From Typha latifolia (taxonomy: Eukaryota > Streptophyta > Magnoliopsida > Poales > Typhaceae), in NCBI GenBank assembly GCA_019914945.1, contig CM034103.1, forward strand, positions 3,782,001 to 3,846,000: a stretch of 64,000 nucleotides of DNA. The letters are read 5' to 3'. The notes under the pieces are model-generated. The model was not told where the DNA came from and did no database searches. It saw only the letters and a list, made by a program, of their open reading frames with translations. The stretch's first letter is position 1. Each line of letters starts with the position of its first letter. A program made the translations under genes and the position numbers. Of the stretch, positions 1 to 13,564 are shown piece after piece.

Positions 1-2329
1 CCTGCATGCTCGTGGAAACTTTAACGATGTCATCTGCACCAAGAGATTTTGCAACTGACAGTCGATACTCATCCACATCCACAATAATAATTCTCGGGGA
101 ACCAAAGGCCCGAGCTGCTAGCAGTGTGACTAAGCCTATCGGCCCAGCACCCATAATTAGCACATTCTTCTCCGGGCCAATATCAGCACGACGGCAAGCA
201 TGGATTCCAACACTAAGAGGCTCACACATCGCACCTTCCTCCAAGCTCACATTATTAGGAAGCTTAAAACATAAATCAGCAGGATGAACCACCTAGCAAA
301 AGGAACCTACCATTAACACTCATAATGACAGGAGTATCTAAAGTTTGCCAAAATAACAGAGAGCTCTGTTGAAGTCTGAACCTATAGCAAGGTTACATCT
401 CATTTTGGAACAATCATAAATATCATAGGCGTATGAATGAGTATCAGAAAAGAAAAGCTTAAAGTTTAAGCCTGTTAAAACCTTATACAAAATGAGACAT
501 TAAGAATGAAAGAAACAGATCTAGGAGATTATCAAGCTTGCTCTATAATTATTCAATAAACAGGTCTTGAGAAAAAAAGATGTACGAATGCAGGGTTTGA
601 TAGTTGAGCAGTGATTAAATGCATACCAAATATTAGTTGAAAAAAAAAATCCTATTTGTTGATAAACCAAAGGGTATAACAAACAACTTTTTAGGGGGAC
701 TTGATTAATCGGTTAGTAATCCAAAATTTGAGCACTTTTTCAGGGCTAATCTAGGCAATCTAGAGCTTATGATTTAAATACAATATAAATTGAAATAAGA
801 CGATATATTACATTCTTGCGGGAAGATCTGATAGAGACATCAAGATTAGGCAGCGTGGGTGAAATTGAACTCCACATAAACAAAAGTTTAAGTGAAGATA
901 TAACTCACTGCAGAGGAAATGAAGAACTTAATGAAAACACTAATGGCGTTGTAGGAAATTAGCATGGATAGTTTGTTTTAATTCACGGGATGAGGGATCC
1001 ATGTGAGGTACGAGAATAGACTATCTTACCTTAGAAAGATAAGGGATAAACGGTACTTCCGGTCATATATCTAGTGTATTATAGAATCTCAATCATTGTC
1101 TTGTTAGAAAACAAAACAAGACGCTTTCTCCTTTACATTGAAAGATGATGGGTGTTTTCCTGTTCAAATTCCTTTTTGTTTTCTTCTAAAAGAGTAGCAA
1201 GATAGTAATGCCACCTAAAACAAGATAGATGCATACCAAGATGGGACGAGTTAGTAAATTGCATCTGAATTTGAAATCATGACCTGCCTTAGTTACTATA
1301 TCTAGTGACCATGATATTCTGGCAAATAAAAAAAGCAAAGATTAACTAGAGAAGAAAAAATCTATATTTTCAGAAACCTGATTTGCAAGGGAACCATGAA
1401 CAGGAGGAGTGGCAAAAAACTTCATCTCAGAGCAGAGGTTGTAGCGGCCACCCTTGCAGTACTTGCAGCGCCAGCAGCTGATCCCGGGTTCTAGTGCTAC
1501 ACGATCACCCACAACCAGTGACTTTACTTCGATGCCCACCTCTTCTACAACTCCAGCGCATTCATGCCCAATGACCATGGGCTCTTTGACGACAAAGTGG
1601 GCACACCTCATTGTCTGTCATATTAGAAAAAAGGGTTAGCCACTGAATCCAAATGAAATATCCATTGAACTATTATTGGAGAAGCAAAATGGAAAATTGA
1701 TAAACAAGGAAACAACGAATAACCACTGAAAGGGGTAACAGTAGTTATTTCCCTGATCAATAATATGATCTGCACTTGATGATAGCCAAAGGTGGTGGTT
1801 ACTGGCTAAGAGTATGCAGGAGAAGAAAGATAGAACCTTGAGGTAATGAACATCACTGCCGCAAATGCCAACAGCCTTCATCCTCACTCTAACGTCATGA
1901 GGGCCTACATAGAATTTAATTTCGTTCACAAGGGGTGAGTCATCAATTATGCAGAACTGAGTTGCTATAAGAAGAGTATCTAACAAATCAAGAATGCTAT
2001 CATGTATGAATCCAAAAGTACGAACAGCATAGCAAATCAAATAATTCTTGATTTGAACCAAAAAAGTACAATTTTCCAAGATCTTATCTTAGCCTTAAAC
2101 AGATTAAAGGGCATCAAAATCTAATCGCAGCATCTTCATCATCCTTTAAAAATCAGTTATATAAGAATAAATTTTAGAACAATATAAAAGGAGGAGGTGG
2201 TGGAGGAAAAGGGGAAGTACCAAGGGGTGGGAGTTCAAAAGGTTGGATCTTGAGGGTGTTAACGGACACCAGCCAAGCTGCCATGTTCACCTCTTTGCCA
2301 TCCATTCCTCCTTCGCCACCTTTCCCCAT
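1..2329 (-). CDS. SDH: Sorbitol (L-iditol) dehydrogenase, 5' part; gene continues past the left edge
   Basis: Zinc- and NAD-dependent polyol dehydrogenase of the medium-chain family; it oxidises sorbitol and related polyols to ketoses in the cytosol. Four exons read on the minus strand: 2329-2221, 1904-1837, 1614-1378 and 292 to the window edge. All visible junctions are GT-AG and keep frame. The start ATG at 2329-2327 opens MGKGGEGG. Seen: [11 protein letters not shown] with the catalytic-zinc Cys at about residue 51; GHECAG (His76, Glu77); structural-zinc cysteines at about 106, 109, 112 and 120; and the nucleotide-binding GAGPIG at about 186-191, followed by VDVDEYRL. About 235 of the roughly 360 residues usual for plant SDH are present. 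The reading is intact with no stops. The rest of the coenzyme domain lies outside the window. Identification is firm; substrate preference cannot be read from sequence. Confidence 0.95.
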
Positions 2330-4290
2330 TTCTCTGCTTCTGTAAGTGTGTGTGTGTGGGATTCTTAGGTATGGATGGCTATAGTAATATAGAAATGGAA
2401 GGGGACGGGAAGGCACTGGAACGGAGCCAAAGAAATTTATCAAGAAAATACACACAACTTGCTTTTATTATTATTTACACCCTAACGTTTCCATTCGGTT
2501 ATTTCTCGTTCGACCCCCTGTGTGCTCGAAAACATTTAGTTATTTTATCCTAAGGATAGATAATATTCTATTACTTTTAAAAATAAAAAATAAAAAATAA
2601 CTTAAAATACACCTTATTTTACTTTAAAAAATCTAGCTCTCCAATTTTTTTGCCCTAACCTCGAAAAACTTATTCGAGAATATTAAGAACATTTCTGAAA
2701 TGTTTTAAGCAAAACACTGGGTCCAATAATAAATATCATGAAGGTAAGGGTGTGAATGATAATCAGAGAAAATGTATGGTGTTTTTTTATGAAATTTCCA
2801 AAAGAATTATTCCCCTTATCCGTGAGAGTAGATTATGTGGAGCACGATAGGAACTAGGAGGAACTTCCTAACCGTAGCTTCAAATGATGGAGAAGCATCC
2901 AATTACACCAAGCACTTAGCTAAAATTCGTGCAACCGTGGTTGTAGGTTAAGGATACAAGGTCTAAATGTCGAAAAATGATACCAGGACAAATAGTACCA
3001 ACCATAAAATTAGTAGGTACCTTCCTCACGACTAAGGAGGTCATAGATTTGACTCCAACCTCAAATAATATTATGGAGAAATTGTTTAATGATTTGGTAG
3101 CTTGGCTTGCTTCATTTAATGGCTCAGCAGTACGGTTAACTTAAAAAAAAACAGTTCGGCAGTGCGACGGCTTGAAATAAATTTCGGCGACATTTGATTC
3201 AAAGTAATTGTTTCACGACGCATATGACTTGAAACCTAAACTAAATAGCTAAAAATTTAGTAGAGTCTAAATATCTTTGTATCTAAATAGGGTTGACTCT
3301 TTATCTAGCCCATATCTAATATTTAGGCTCATGAATAATAAAGAAAAAAAAAAACGAGGACAAAGGTTTTTGAAATGGAACCATGAATTTTTTTTTTTTT
3401 GTTGAAATGAACCTTTTTGTCCTAGACTTTTTTTTATTATATATATATATTAAAAAACGAGAACAAACGATTCCATTGAAAAAAAGAAAATAAAAGAGAC
3501 AGGACATATGACTCATAATAAAACTTCATAATAAAATAAGAAATCTTAAAGTATTGAAAGAAATATAAAAGATGAAATATGTCTTTATTGATGGAAGCAA
3601 TGACTCATCCAGCTTTGTGGATGCCCATAAGTATAATTGTAAGGATGAGTCATTGATTCTATCCAGATAGTGTACAATGTGGTTGCAAAGGGTTTGTAGA
3701 TCTTTTTTTTTTTTAATTTTTTTTTATCGCTAATCTCAGTGATGCTTTGAGAGTTGCCACGCCAACCCCTGGCAAGGCAAGGCACTCTGTCAAGATGTTG
3801 GACCGACCATGAAGCCAACTCCTCTTGGTTCATTCTATTTAGTAAAGGAGTTTCTGTGTTGACTTTTAGCCATTTCAATGGTAATGACTCCCATCTAACC
3901 AGAACATTAGAGTGCAGTGATCCATAGGCATCACATACATCTCCTCAAAGTAATCATACATTAGATACAAGGCTTTGTCCCAAACCTACCATAAGAGCTC
4001 TCAAGAGAGTCCTCTTGCTGTTAGGGAGGGTACTGTCGACTTGAATCCAATTAAACAGAGCCTATTTATCGACTACGAGTGGTGACAAAACTACTCGTTG
4101 GTGACACCACATACTGGAGAGAGTGAGTTAGAACCATTGTGAAAGCTAGAGAGAACCAACATACCTTCTAATGGAACAATATGATTTTGGGCTCCACACA
4201 TCCTCATCATCTATTGATTGCATGATATTTCGTCTAAGGTAATAGAATACCATTTTGGCAAAGGTAATGATGACACCACTAATTTTGGTT
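2330..4290. other. Upstream flank of SDH and AT-rich DNA, no gene seen
   Basis: The first 200 bases should hold the SDH promoter (read leftwards). A short GT run lies near 2346-2357, but no convincing TATA box was found. The rest is AT-rich with long A and T runs (3330-3440, 3700-3725). Open frames here are short and match no family I know. Confidence 0.5.
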
Positions 4291-7200
4291 TATAATTAAT
4301 TAAACACTCATGGCTTGTTTGGTTAGATGCGCTTCTAGGTGTTGCATCAATAGTTAACTCAAAATTATTATTTGGCTTGGTATACCCTACTCAAAAAGCA
4401 ACGTCTTAAAATCTAATCTCACTTAGATGCAGCATTTTGACACTCAATTAAAGTGGATGTAAAAAGACTTCATCCGGCTAAGCTTTTACCAAAACCTAGC
4501 GGTTTTTGTCCCCAAGCCAAACCCAAAACCAAACCCATCTCCCTTCTCATCTTTTCTCATCTAGTCTCTTCTTATAACCTCCTCTTCTCTCCTCCATCAT
4601 CGCGGCTCTGAGTGCTCGCCTTCTCCTCTTCACCGTCGTATCGCCGAGGTAACTGATCTCACTCTCACCCTCTATTAATAGCTTCTGTCCTTGGGTTTTT
4701 TGTTTGATTAATGATTAGGAAGGGATTTGGGCGTTTGAATTTTACTTTGTTTTCTTTTATTTGCTTCACTTGCTCTTATAATCTCTATCAACTTTGGTGG
4801 TGGTGGTAGTGGTAATGGAGGGCAATGGGTTTGATGGGATTAGTGCTAGTGGTGGTGGTGGAAAGCAATGGGTTTGGTGGTAGTGGTGGTGAGCAGTGAG
4901 ATATTTGCTTGGTTAAAAATGGGATTTGGGTATTTGATTCTTGTTTTATTTTCTTTAAATTGCTCTTCTTTTCTCGTAATGTTGCTCCGACTTTGATAGA
5001 GCTGAGGTGTTTGCTTTTACTCTGCACAGCCTGTGTAGGTCAACATCTGATTAACAATATCTATCTGCTCAGACTTAGTTGAAGCTCCAATCTCTACTTT
5101 TGGATCTAATTTGGGTCAAAAACTAAAAAAGTCCAAATTCTATTGACCAACCTTGGAATCGTTGCTTAAGTTTTCTCTTGATTGCTCGATGGAGGAGGAA
5201 GAGGAAGAGTATCGGTCACCAAGAGGAAGAAGAAGAACTAGTGATCTTTTTTTTTTCTTTCTGAACCGTTGGTTATTTGAAGAGGGTTAGCGTGTAAAGA
5301 GAGTAGTGTTTGGAATTCGTGGTCGATGAAAATGGTGTATTTATGAGGGTAGGTCGATTGTATTGAGAGAAATGAGTAATGGAGGGTATAATTTGTATTA
5401 ATGAGGGTGACTCCCATGAGTCATGTACTCATGTGTTCAACATTTAAGAGGGTTTTTGTACTATATATATACTTTTGAGCTTATGGAGCCTAGGCTAATG
5501 AGCTAGCTTCGGCTTAGGCTTATCTCGAAATTAATTTTGAACCCTATTTCTTACTTAGGCTCAGCTCAGCTCAATATGAGCCAAGCTTGGGCTGAGCCTC
5601 AACTGAGCCGAGCTTGACCCGAACTTAAGTAGCTCATTTATTTTGATAGTCCTAAATTTAAGTAATGTCAAGAGTAAAATTGGAATCATCTTGAATTTAT
5701 ATTGAAATCTTTATTCTATTTTCTTTTTATTTATAGAGGAGCAAACTTGTTTAAAAGTAAAAAAATGATAAAAAGATGTTTAGTTACTTGGCTAGGAGTC
5801 CCTCCCCTCAACTCAAAGCAAACAAGGTTAAAGAGATTGAGCAAGTACTTGGAGGAAGCTCTCTACAAGCGTCTTGTTAACGGTTGGAGACTAGGAGCTT
5901 CAAGCATGGAAGCCAAATGTAGACACGGTGAGGTCCCACATTTGATCCTTTCTATTTTTGAAATCACTCTTGAATAAAGGAACAAAGAGTTGGAATTTGA
6001 CGAGATTTGCTTTTACCTTGCCAGGTATGTCAGCTTCCCTCGTTCTTCATATCGTTTCGTCTCATGATTTTGGACATTTATCATCTATCTAGAGAATGAC
6101 ATCTCACTTGAGCCTGTGATGCCATGACAACTTCTGAGGTATCTTTGCTTGATCATTGGAAAAGATTGGTTCCCTAGACAAAGTCCACCTCATTGATCTA
6201 GTAGATGAAACCCATATGAATTCGAATTAATATTAAATATGACTAGTTTGACTTGAGGGAGGTGTTGGCAGAGTTGTTTAGATAGTGGAGAAATTGGAAT
6301 TTCAATTGTGGGTTGTAGTCTCTGACCTCAGTCTCAAGGGTTATCTTAATCTTGAACTTTCACTTGGTGAGTGGAATGTGATTACAATATATATTGCTCC
6401 TTTATCCCTAATTTCTGCAAAAAGATTGCTGCCACTTCTCTCTCGAGGAATCTCAATAAGTTTTTATAAATCGAAGAACATTTCTTATGCTATATTTTGC
6501 AGTGATTTTCATTATTTAAATATCTGACTTTTATATCTTTTTTTGGGAGCATGTTATAGAAATGCCAACCCATTCAACTAAATTAGAAACCATTGGAACC
6601 TCCAAAATTTTCAATTGTACAGAAGCTAAAACTGAAATGCTGAACATTGGAAATAGGCTAAAACTGATATATTACAAATGGAAACCAATCAGAAAAAAAC
6701 TTCACTTTTGGGGATATCAATCTATTTGATGAGTTTGAGTGGGTTTTGGTTGATAATAATGAGTTTTCTTTGAGTCTCAGTAAATATTCTTGAACTTCTA
6801 TGCATTATCTGAAGTAGTTTTTGTTGCGATTTGAGAATTATGCTGTCCTTTGTGAGTTTTAATTTGTGACTGTGGATGTGCAGAAATGCACTTCTCTAGC
6901 TGAAAACTATTGATGCATATTTACAACATTTCAATCCATACCTCTTACTCTGATTAAACACTTGATTTTTTGTTCTCTTTGTTTTTAAGTTACCTGTAGT
7001 TTTCCCCTCTATTCCAAATGTTCTCGAAAGTTATGTATATATGGCATGTTTCTTAGCCATTGTACCACACAAGTGTCAGAATTGAATGCAAATGCTTATT
7101 CTATTCTCTGTTTGGTTAGAGGAAGAAACCAGAATAACATGCCATATAGAATTTTATGTCAGAGTTGACTTCCTTTTGCTTTTACTATGATACAGTGTAC

Positions 7201-8765
7201 AATTGGGGAAGATGAAATTTGATGAACTTTTGCTTCATCTACATAATTAGCAAGTTAATTCTTTCAATATTAAATGCAATTTGACTGACTTGATTCTGTG
7301 TTCAGAAGGTTGTGCTATGAGCCTATGAGCATGCAAATTTTACAGTGACATGATTTTTAACATAGACTATGGAAGCATCATATTTTTAGTTGGATTTGAT
7401 TACTTCAAAAGCAAAGTTGTTATCAGAATCATATCTTATTAATGAATAAGCTAGCATATTTTTCAAAATCATATATCACATTCTGTTGTTTTTTTTATTC
7501 CTCCAACCATTTTAGATGTTATTATTGACAGTTTATTGTGGCACCTTACCCATAGTTTTGATCCATCATAAGTGTCCACACATGGGTAGCACTCAAGTGG
7601 CACTTTGGTGTTATTATGTGACAAATCCTCCATCAGATTATTCTGAGGGAAGAAAATTGGTTTTGAGTGCTCTTTCTATTACACCTGCATTGCAAGTAAA
7701 CTGCATGATCTACTTTCCTTGGCTTCTCTTGATCATTCTAACTAAGGCAATTTAAGAATGTCTTGTATATAGAGAATTCACTCACCAATACATGCATGCT
7801 TTCATTTACATGCAATTGTACAATATGGGGCTCAAGATTCTCTATTACAACCTGCTATTTTCTCTCTGGCATGATTTTGAGAAACTCTAAAGTAGAATTG
7901 ATTTACAAAATTTGCTGGTATTGGGGAATTTCCCAACAGGCTTAACTGTATGTGGTGCTAGAGTTGCTTCAAGTGTTCAGTAACCACATATCCATTGGTT
8001 TAAAAGTTTCTATGCAACTTCTGCTCATTGTCAAATCAAATATTGTGATGTTGAAGTGCTATGTACTGTTGATATTTAATGTTATTACAAGATCCAAGTC
8101 TACATCTGGGCAATATTTCCACAGACTTGAGTTTAAGCTTGTAACACTTATAATTTACCTTGCAGATTTCCGTAAGGAGGGCTTTGATTTTACTCTGAGC
8201 TATGCTAAGTGAGTTCATTTCAGTAAATAGCTATAGTCAACAACATAATATACTGAAAAATACCAATGGATCAACTAGGATAAGAGACTAGGGTGGTTCT
8301 TGGACTTAAAACCAATGTAGACATTGTCTAGACATGGGTGATGGTTCTTCCATTTTGACAACTGAATTTGATCAGTATACGGTACCTTCTTGTTGCATTT
8401 CTTCAGTTATTCTGTTTTTATCTCACAAGTTTGTACTTGCTTTTTGATATTAGGGTTGTCTATTACTTCTGTTGTTTCACATTGCTGGTAGTGTTGTCTA
8501 TTTATTGTTTTCTTATCCACTATATCACCATAATTCATGGTGTTATATACAATTCTACCTCCTGTTGGCCATGTAGGTAAAATGCAAAAAATTGTAAGTA
8601 GATCATTAACTAATAGATTAAGATGGAATGTTTGAACTACAGCAGAATGTACTACCATGTCTTCATGTAATTACTGTAGGCTTTTTCTTTCCTCTCTCTT
8701 ATTTGAAGTTATCTGGTAACAAGTCTTCTTGGCCTAATGACTATCTTTTTCACTATAGCTTTCAG
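4291..8765. other. Unassigned, possibly transcribed region or gene relic
   Basis: No recognised protein. Several pieces look exon-like: a pyrimidine-rich stretch at 4530-4651 that ends in a possible splice donor (GAG|GTAACT); a 60-codon open stretch at 5788-5977; one at about 7576-7699 ending before GTAAAC; and a short one at 8167-8211 after a TTGCAG acceptor, ending in a stop. They do not join into a protein I recognise and much of the DNA between is intron-like (AT-rich). Around 5470-5640 there is a low-complexity run of GAGC/AGCTC words. This could be a small unknown gene, a decayed gene, or chance. Confidence 0.25.
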
Positions 8766-8769
8766 AAAT

Positions 8770-9840
8770 TATGGCCAGAAGAGACATGAGTCCAACAGTG
8801 AGTGAAGATATGATAAACCGAGTGACAAAGACAACAAAATTAAATCCCACGTTTGTTTAGCAAACATACAATGCATGAAGATATGATAAATATCGTCCAC
8901 ATCCTCACCACGAATATCACATATTGGGCCATTACATAAGCCAATAGTTAATAAACAATATTTAGTAGGGAGCTTATCTATCATAATATCATGAACTTAA
9001 CGTTTTTGAGCATTTTGACAAGTTTGCGACACTTTAACTTCTTTACAAGATGAAGTAAGTCTCGAAGTAAAGTAAAAAATGGAGAAAGTTTTCACTAGAG
9101 AAAGTAAAAAGAGAAATTTTTCACTAACACTTAGAGAGACAATATTGATGAAGATAAACTTCTATTTCATTTACTCAAATTTTAAATAAAATACAAATAA
9201 TGGTTTAAGTCCATTATATAGGTAAAAAAATTTAGCTACTAACTTACACTAATAAATATCTTTCATAGATATTTAGAAGGGAAAAGATAAGATCGATGAG
9301 GTGTCATCCTTTTGTCTTTATATATCCAGCAGTGGATAAACTTGAGGCATGCCTAGTAATGAGATAAGATTGAGTTGCTGAATTACTGTAGTGTCCATGG
9401 GGTCTAGTTTAACCATTTGTATTGCATATGCCTTTAGCACTGCAATTTCGACCAACTTTGATGGGGCATAACAAGGAGCTTCCATAAAAAATATTTTATA
9501 CGAGAGGCAATATAGAGGCCCCAAATCATATTCCACTTCTTATCCACAATCGAGAGATCCTTGAGTTGCCTTCCAAAATAAAATTATAGGCAGACTTCAC
9601 AGTAATCTTACCATTAGGATCATACCTCCATGCCCAGCTGTCCTTCACCTCACACATAGGCAGGTAAATTTCAGCAATTTGCTCTTCTAAGTTAGGCCCA
9701 AATCCAAGAACAAGTTCATCATCATTTCAATTTCCGTCTTTTATCAATCTAGCCACTTTCTTGGTTCCCATCCTAATTTCCATGTTGAGATAAGTGGGTT
9801 TCCAAGACAAAGTCATGGTGAAAATCCATGGGTCATTAAT
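8770..9840 (-). mobile_element. LINE retrotransposon remnant (C-terminal end of the reverse transcriptase ORF)
   Basis: Read on the minus strand from 9840 down, broken frames give the typical plant LINE end. KDSWAWRYDPNGKITVKSAY lies near 9654-9580, then IKYFLWK near 9490, and after a gap a zinc-binding RVT domain: LPTKYCLL, CDIRGEDVDDIYHIFMHC and a Trp at 8990-8800. Stops and frameshifts are present, so the element is dead. The stretch of about 320 bases at 8995-9317 does not read as LINE and may be a later insertion. The 5' end and any poly(A) tail were not located. Confidence 0.75.
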
Positions 9841-10288
9841 GACCTAGTTATCTCTATTTCAAACTGTTTACCTATTTACTACAGTTTTTTTGCCACGTTA
9901 GTAATCACGTAATTTCTTAAATAAATTGCTTCAGAAACTGGCTTATGGAGTCAGCCCACTCGACAGCCCACTCAATTTTCTTTTAAGGACTATGAAATAT
10001 TCTTATTAAAATGACTGTTTTCTAAGATATACTACTGCATTAGTATTTGACTATCCCACTTGTATGTGATTGTTATATAATGCAATTATGGTACGTTGAT
10101 AAAATAATTTAAAATTATAGTAAAATAATTAATTAACTTTTAGCAAGCTTAATTGGTACCGAATCCCCTTTTTTAAAATAAATAAAAAAATAATCTTTTA
10201 TCATGATATTATTGGTAGGAACACACGCAGGTGGGCATAGCAAATGAGTTTTTTTCTAGATCTTTGCACTAAATATTATACAAATAAG

Positions 10289-10816
10289 TGTTATGATCTG
10301 ACTACATGTGTTAAGTCGACTCAAGTTAATTAGTTAGCTTTATCTTATTGTTTAAATTTTAAATTAATCGGATAATTCGCTTGTGGATCTGATCTGTTAG
10401 AAATTTTTACTTCTATAAATAAGAGTGGATATCATTGAATGGAAATTTGTATTTAGCTAAGTTATTATTTTCGTCTTTATCTTTTATCATAACCGTTAGA
10501 TCATCGTTATCTTTCTAGAAATAGATCATAACCATAAAAGCATCGCAACCTTTTAAACTCTAGCCATCTTCCTCCTCTAGCAGCCACCCTACCATATGAC
10601 TATCCACCACCACCCTTAGTCGTACGCCACCCTCCGACGACCACCGCAATATTGAATATTTACCATTCTGATATTGCTCCATTATTTTAACCATAACTTT
10701 TCATTTAGATCTCTGATCGACTCCATTCCAAATCCATTAGAACCTTAACTTTAGATATTACTATCCCTTAAAATCTTAGGATCATCCAACGGACGAATCA
10801 TTCCAAATCTGGTACA
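10289..10816 (+). repeat. 5' LTR of the gag-only element
   Basis: Direct repeat of 13043-13564 by eye over its whole length, with many substitutions and small indels. It contains a possible promoter (CTATAAATA-type sequence near 10415-10425). Confidence 0.85.
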
Positions 10817-10822
10817 TAATAT

Positions 10823-10835
10823 TAGTATTGGAGCC
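10823..10835 (+). promoter_or_regulatory. Degenerate primer-binding site (tRNA-iMet type)
   Basis: TAGTATTGGAGCC matches 10 of 13 bases of the usual TGGTATCAGAGCC and lies six bases after the LTR end. Confidence 0.6.
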
Positions 10836-10859
10836 AACATTCCTCGGATGATAGTTAAC

Positions 10860-13006
10860 ATGCGATCCAAGACGAACGAGAAAGGAGTGACCAAGGAGGG
10901 TCAGGAACTCATCTCCGTTCCTATAAGAGTATCTCTGACATCCCCTCCACCGTGAGCAACTATCGACGATGAGTCACTGGTGTGGGCAAAAGTATTTTTT
11001 TTAATAATTTTTGGCTGAGTCGAAGGAGAACGCGAAGGAGATCCAAACTGCCCTCAAGGACTCTATCTAGGCCTTGACAAAGGCCTTACTAGCCGCCCTC
11101 CACCGACTTGTGCCACCGGTGTCGCTGGCCACAATGGAATCCGGCCAACCGCGGCTAGAAAACTCAAACTGTGAGGGTGGTCGAGGAGCCCCAAACCGCG
11201 GCAACCACGACTCCTTTGACCGCGAGGGAGGCCCATCCATCATTGCAAGCACCCACTGCCTCCGGTGTCATGTTAGATATGCCGCTAGTGCAAGGGCCGC
11301 GGTCATCTTCCTCGCATGCGGTGGAAGCTAGGGCTGAAAACCCTAGCTTCCCACCATCGGAGATCCAGCCCCCACCGGCCCCAACTGCCACGTCTACTCG
11401 CTTCATCAGACCAACCGCACTCGAGACGTGGCCTCCATTCACGCCAACAGCTGCCGGAAGATCGCCGACAATAACGACTATCGCTGTAGCAAACTTGCGG
11501 CCGGTGGTTGTGGGTTTGACACTCCCACGACCATCGGCGGCCACGACTGGCTTCCTTGGGCCGACCGCCAGCCAGCGGTGGCCACCGTAGCCGCCGCCGA
11601 CCATCGAGTGGTCGAACCCGACAACCAGGACCGTAGGAAGCTACCCTTATGTCGGGGTTGCTTCGCTGCGACTACACCCATGTAGTGGGGCCACGGGCTC
11701 CTTCCGTAGCCGCCGGGGGTCGGTGGACCCACCGACAATATGCCATGGCCACCATTGCAGCCACTTGAACCCAAGCTTGATAATTGGTTTCCACTATCGC
11801 TTGCAACTATTTTGCCGTCGCGAGGACCAACCAAGAGCCGACTGCTGGCGACCTACGACTGAACCCAACCGTCGCCACGCCATATGTAACCTATGGCGGC
11901 ACCCCTAAGCTAAATTTTAAATTTAGCCCTAGGGTTAGGATTACGTTATTTGAATGAAGGTGATGAAGTGCACGATTTCTGAGGCATGCCAAATTTTCGC
12001 GAACCGGTTCAACCACCTTATGTGAACTAGTTTGGAACATATGAACATGACTCCAAGCACGAGTACGAGCCCGAGGATGAATAATGGAATGATTCGGTGG
12101 GCCCGTGTCAATAGACTAAGCCGAACCCTTGTACAGCTTGGGTGCGACATGAGCCAAACTCGTGGGCCTATGACCCACGAGACCAGCCTCTACCTTGAGG
12201 TCACTTCGTCTGCGATGACAGATTACATTTTGGGATCCAAGCTTGGACCGTCAAGCTTGATTTTCCAAAATTATTTAAAGGAGACTTGCTAGATTGGACC
12301 TATCTAGTGGAGCAGTTTTTCACATACCATGGCACGCCCGACAACCAGAAGGTCCAGCTAGTCTCATTCCACTTGGAGGGCATGGCGATTAGGTAATACC
12401 AGTTGGCTGAGCGGAATTGACCATTCGAGTCTTGGCAGAACTTTGCAGATGCGATTTGTGCTCGATTCGGTTCGACCCATTACGAGGACTTTCGGGCTAT
12501 GTTGACTAAGCTGACCCAGTCAACCACAGTTCGAGCTTACCAAAAGGAGTACAAGCGGATATGCAACCGACTCACTAACTGGTCTGGCTCGGCCTTGAAG
12601 AGTACCTTTATTAGTGGGTTTAGGCTTGACATTCAGGCTAAGGTCAAGGCTTTGAGGCCCACTACTTTTGACGATACCTTCTCCTTAGCTGTTCTGATGG
12701 AATCTAAGTTGGATCAGTTGAACCAGATCTGCAAGGAGAGAAGAAAGACGATCCAAGCCCACGGTCCACTAGAGACAGCATTTGCCTCGACTCAACCTGC
12801 ACCTTCGGCTTAGCCTAACCGACAGATGATCACGCGCCGCTTTGTATCCAAGAAAAGACTTGTGTTTTTATTGTGATGACCGATTTACCCCCGATCATAA
12901 ATGCAAGCACCAACCAACCCACGTCATGTTTCTAGGTAGACTCGAGGAAGACGAACTTGAATCCACTGATTGGCACGACAAGTTGTATAAGGACATGAAA
13001 GACTAG
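10860..13006 (+). pseudogene. Broken gag gene of the LTR element
   Basis: Retrotransposon capsid-type polyprotein with stops and frameshifts. N-terminal pieces are at 10861-10955 and 11020-11300 (ESKENAKEIQTAL, then an NRGNHDSFDREGG segment). The gag core is at about 12230-12780, with KLFKGDLLDW, a TYHGTPDNQKVQL segment and a long open stretch at 12499-12813. A zinc-knuckle-like motif, CFYC...DHKC, lies near 12868-12910, and the frame ends at a TAG near 13004. Between 11300 and 11900 the DNA is much more GC-rich and has open frames in several readings, which I take as low-complexity gag or an insertion, not separate genes. Confidence 0.75.
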
Positions 13007-13042
13007 TCACCTTGAGGACAATGTGTCAAAAACGTGGTAGAT

Positions 13043-13564
13043 TGTTACGATTCGACTACATGGGTTAAGTCGAGTCAAGTTGAGTCAAGTCGAGTCAAAT
13101 TAGTTAGTTAGTTTTATCTTATTGTTTGAATTTCAAATAAATCGAATAATCCGCATATGGATCTGATTCGCTAGGAATTTTTACTCCTATAAATAGGAGT
13201 GGACATATGTCAATAATTATCATTGAAGGGAATCCGAGTTTAGCCAATATCATATCCATTAGATTGTCGTTATCTTTCTAGGAGTAGATTATAATCGTAG
13301 AAGCATCTCAACCTTCTAAACTCTAGCCTCCAGCAGCCACCCTACCCTATGGCCGTCCACCACCACTCTGTCACTCTCTGATGACTGCCGCAATATCGAA
13401 TATTTATCGTTCTGCTTCGTTCTGACATTGCTCTACTATTTTAATCATAACTTTTCATTTGAATATCTAATTGATTTCATTCCAAATCCATTAGAACCTT
13501 AATTTTCGAGATTACTTAAAATCTTAGGATCATCCAACAGACGGATTGTTCGAGATGGGGTACA
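13043..13564 (+). repeat. 3' LTR of the gag-only element
   Basis: Partner of 10289-10816; starts TGTTACGA and ends GGGGTACA. CTATAAATAGG near 13187 looks like the element's own TATA region. Confidence 0.85.

Larger units (their letters stand above)
10289..13564 (+). mobile_element. LTR retrotransposon with gag only (TR-GAG-like, Ty3-type gag)
   Basis: Two long terminal repeats of 528 and 522 bases, both starting TGTTA(T/C)GA and ending GGTACA, frame a 2.2 kb interior. Flanking five-base target duplications are ATAAG (10284-10288) and ATAAC (13565-13569), one mismatch. A degraded initiator-Met primer site follows the left LTR. The interior encodes gag only; no protease, reverse transcriptase or integrase was seen. 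It is therefore non-autonomous and would have needed enzymes from a related element. LTR divergence and stops show it is old. Confidence 0.85.

Noticed and set aside
11164..11834. Long open frames on both strands (about 120-146 codons)
   Set aside because: They overlap in several frames in a GC-rich, stop-poor block inside a gag element; low-complexity composition, no family.
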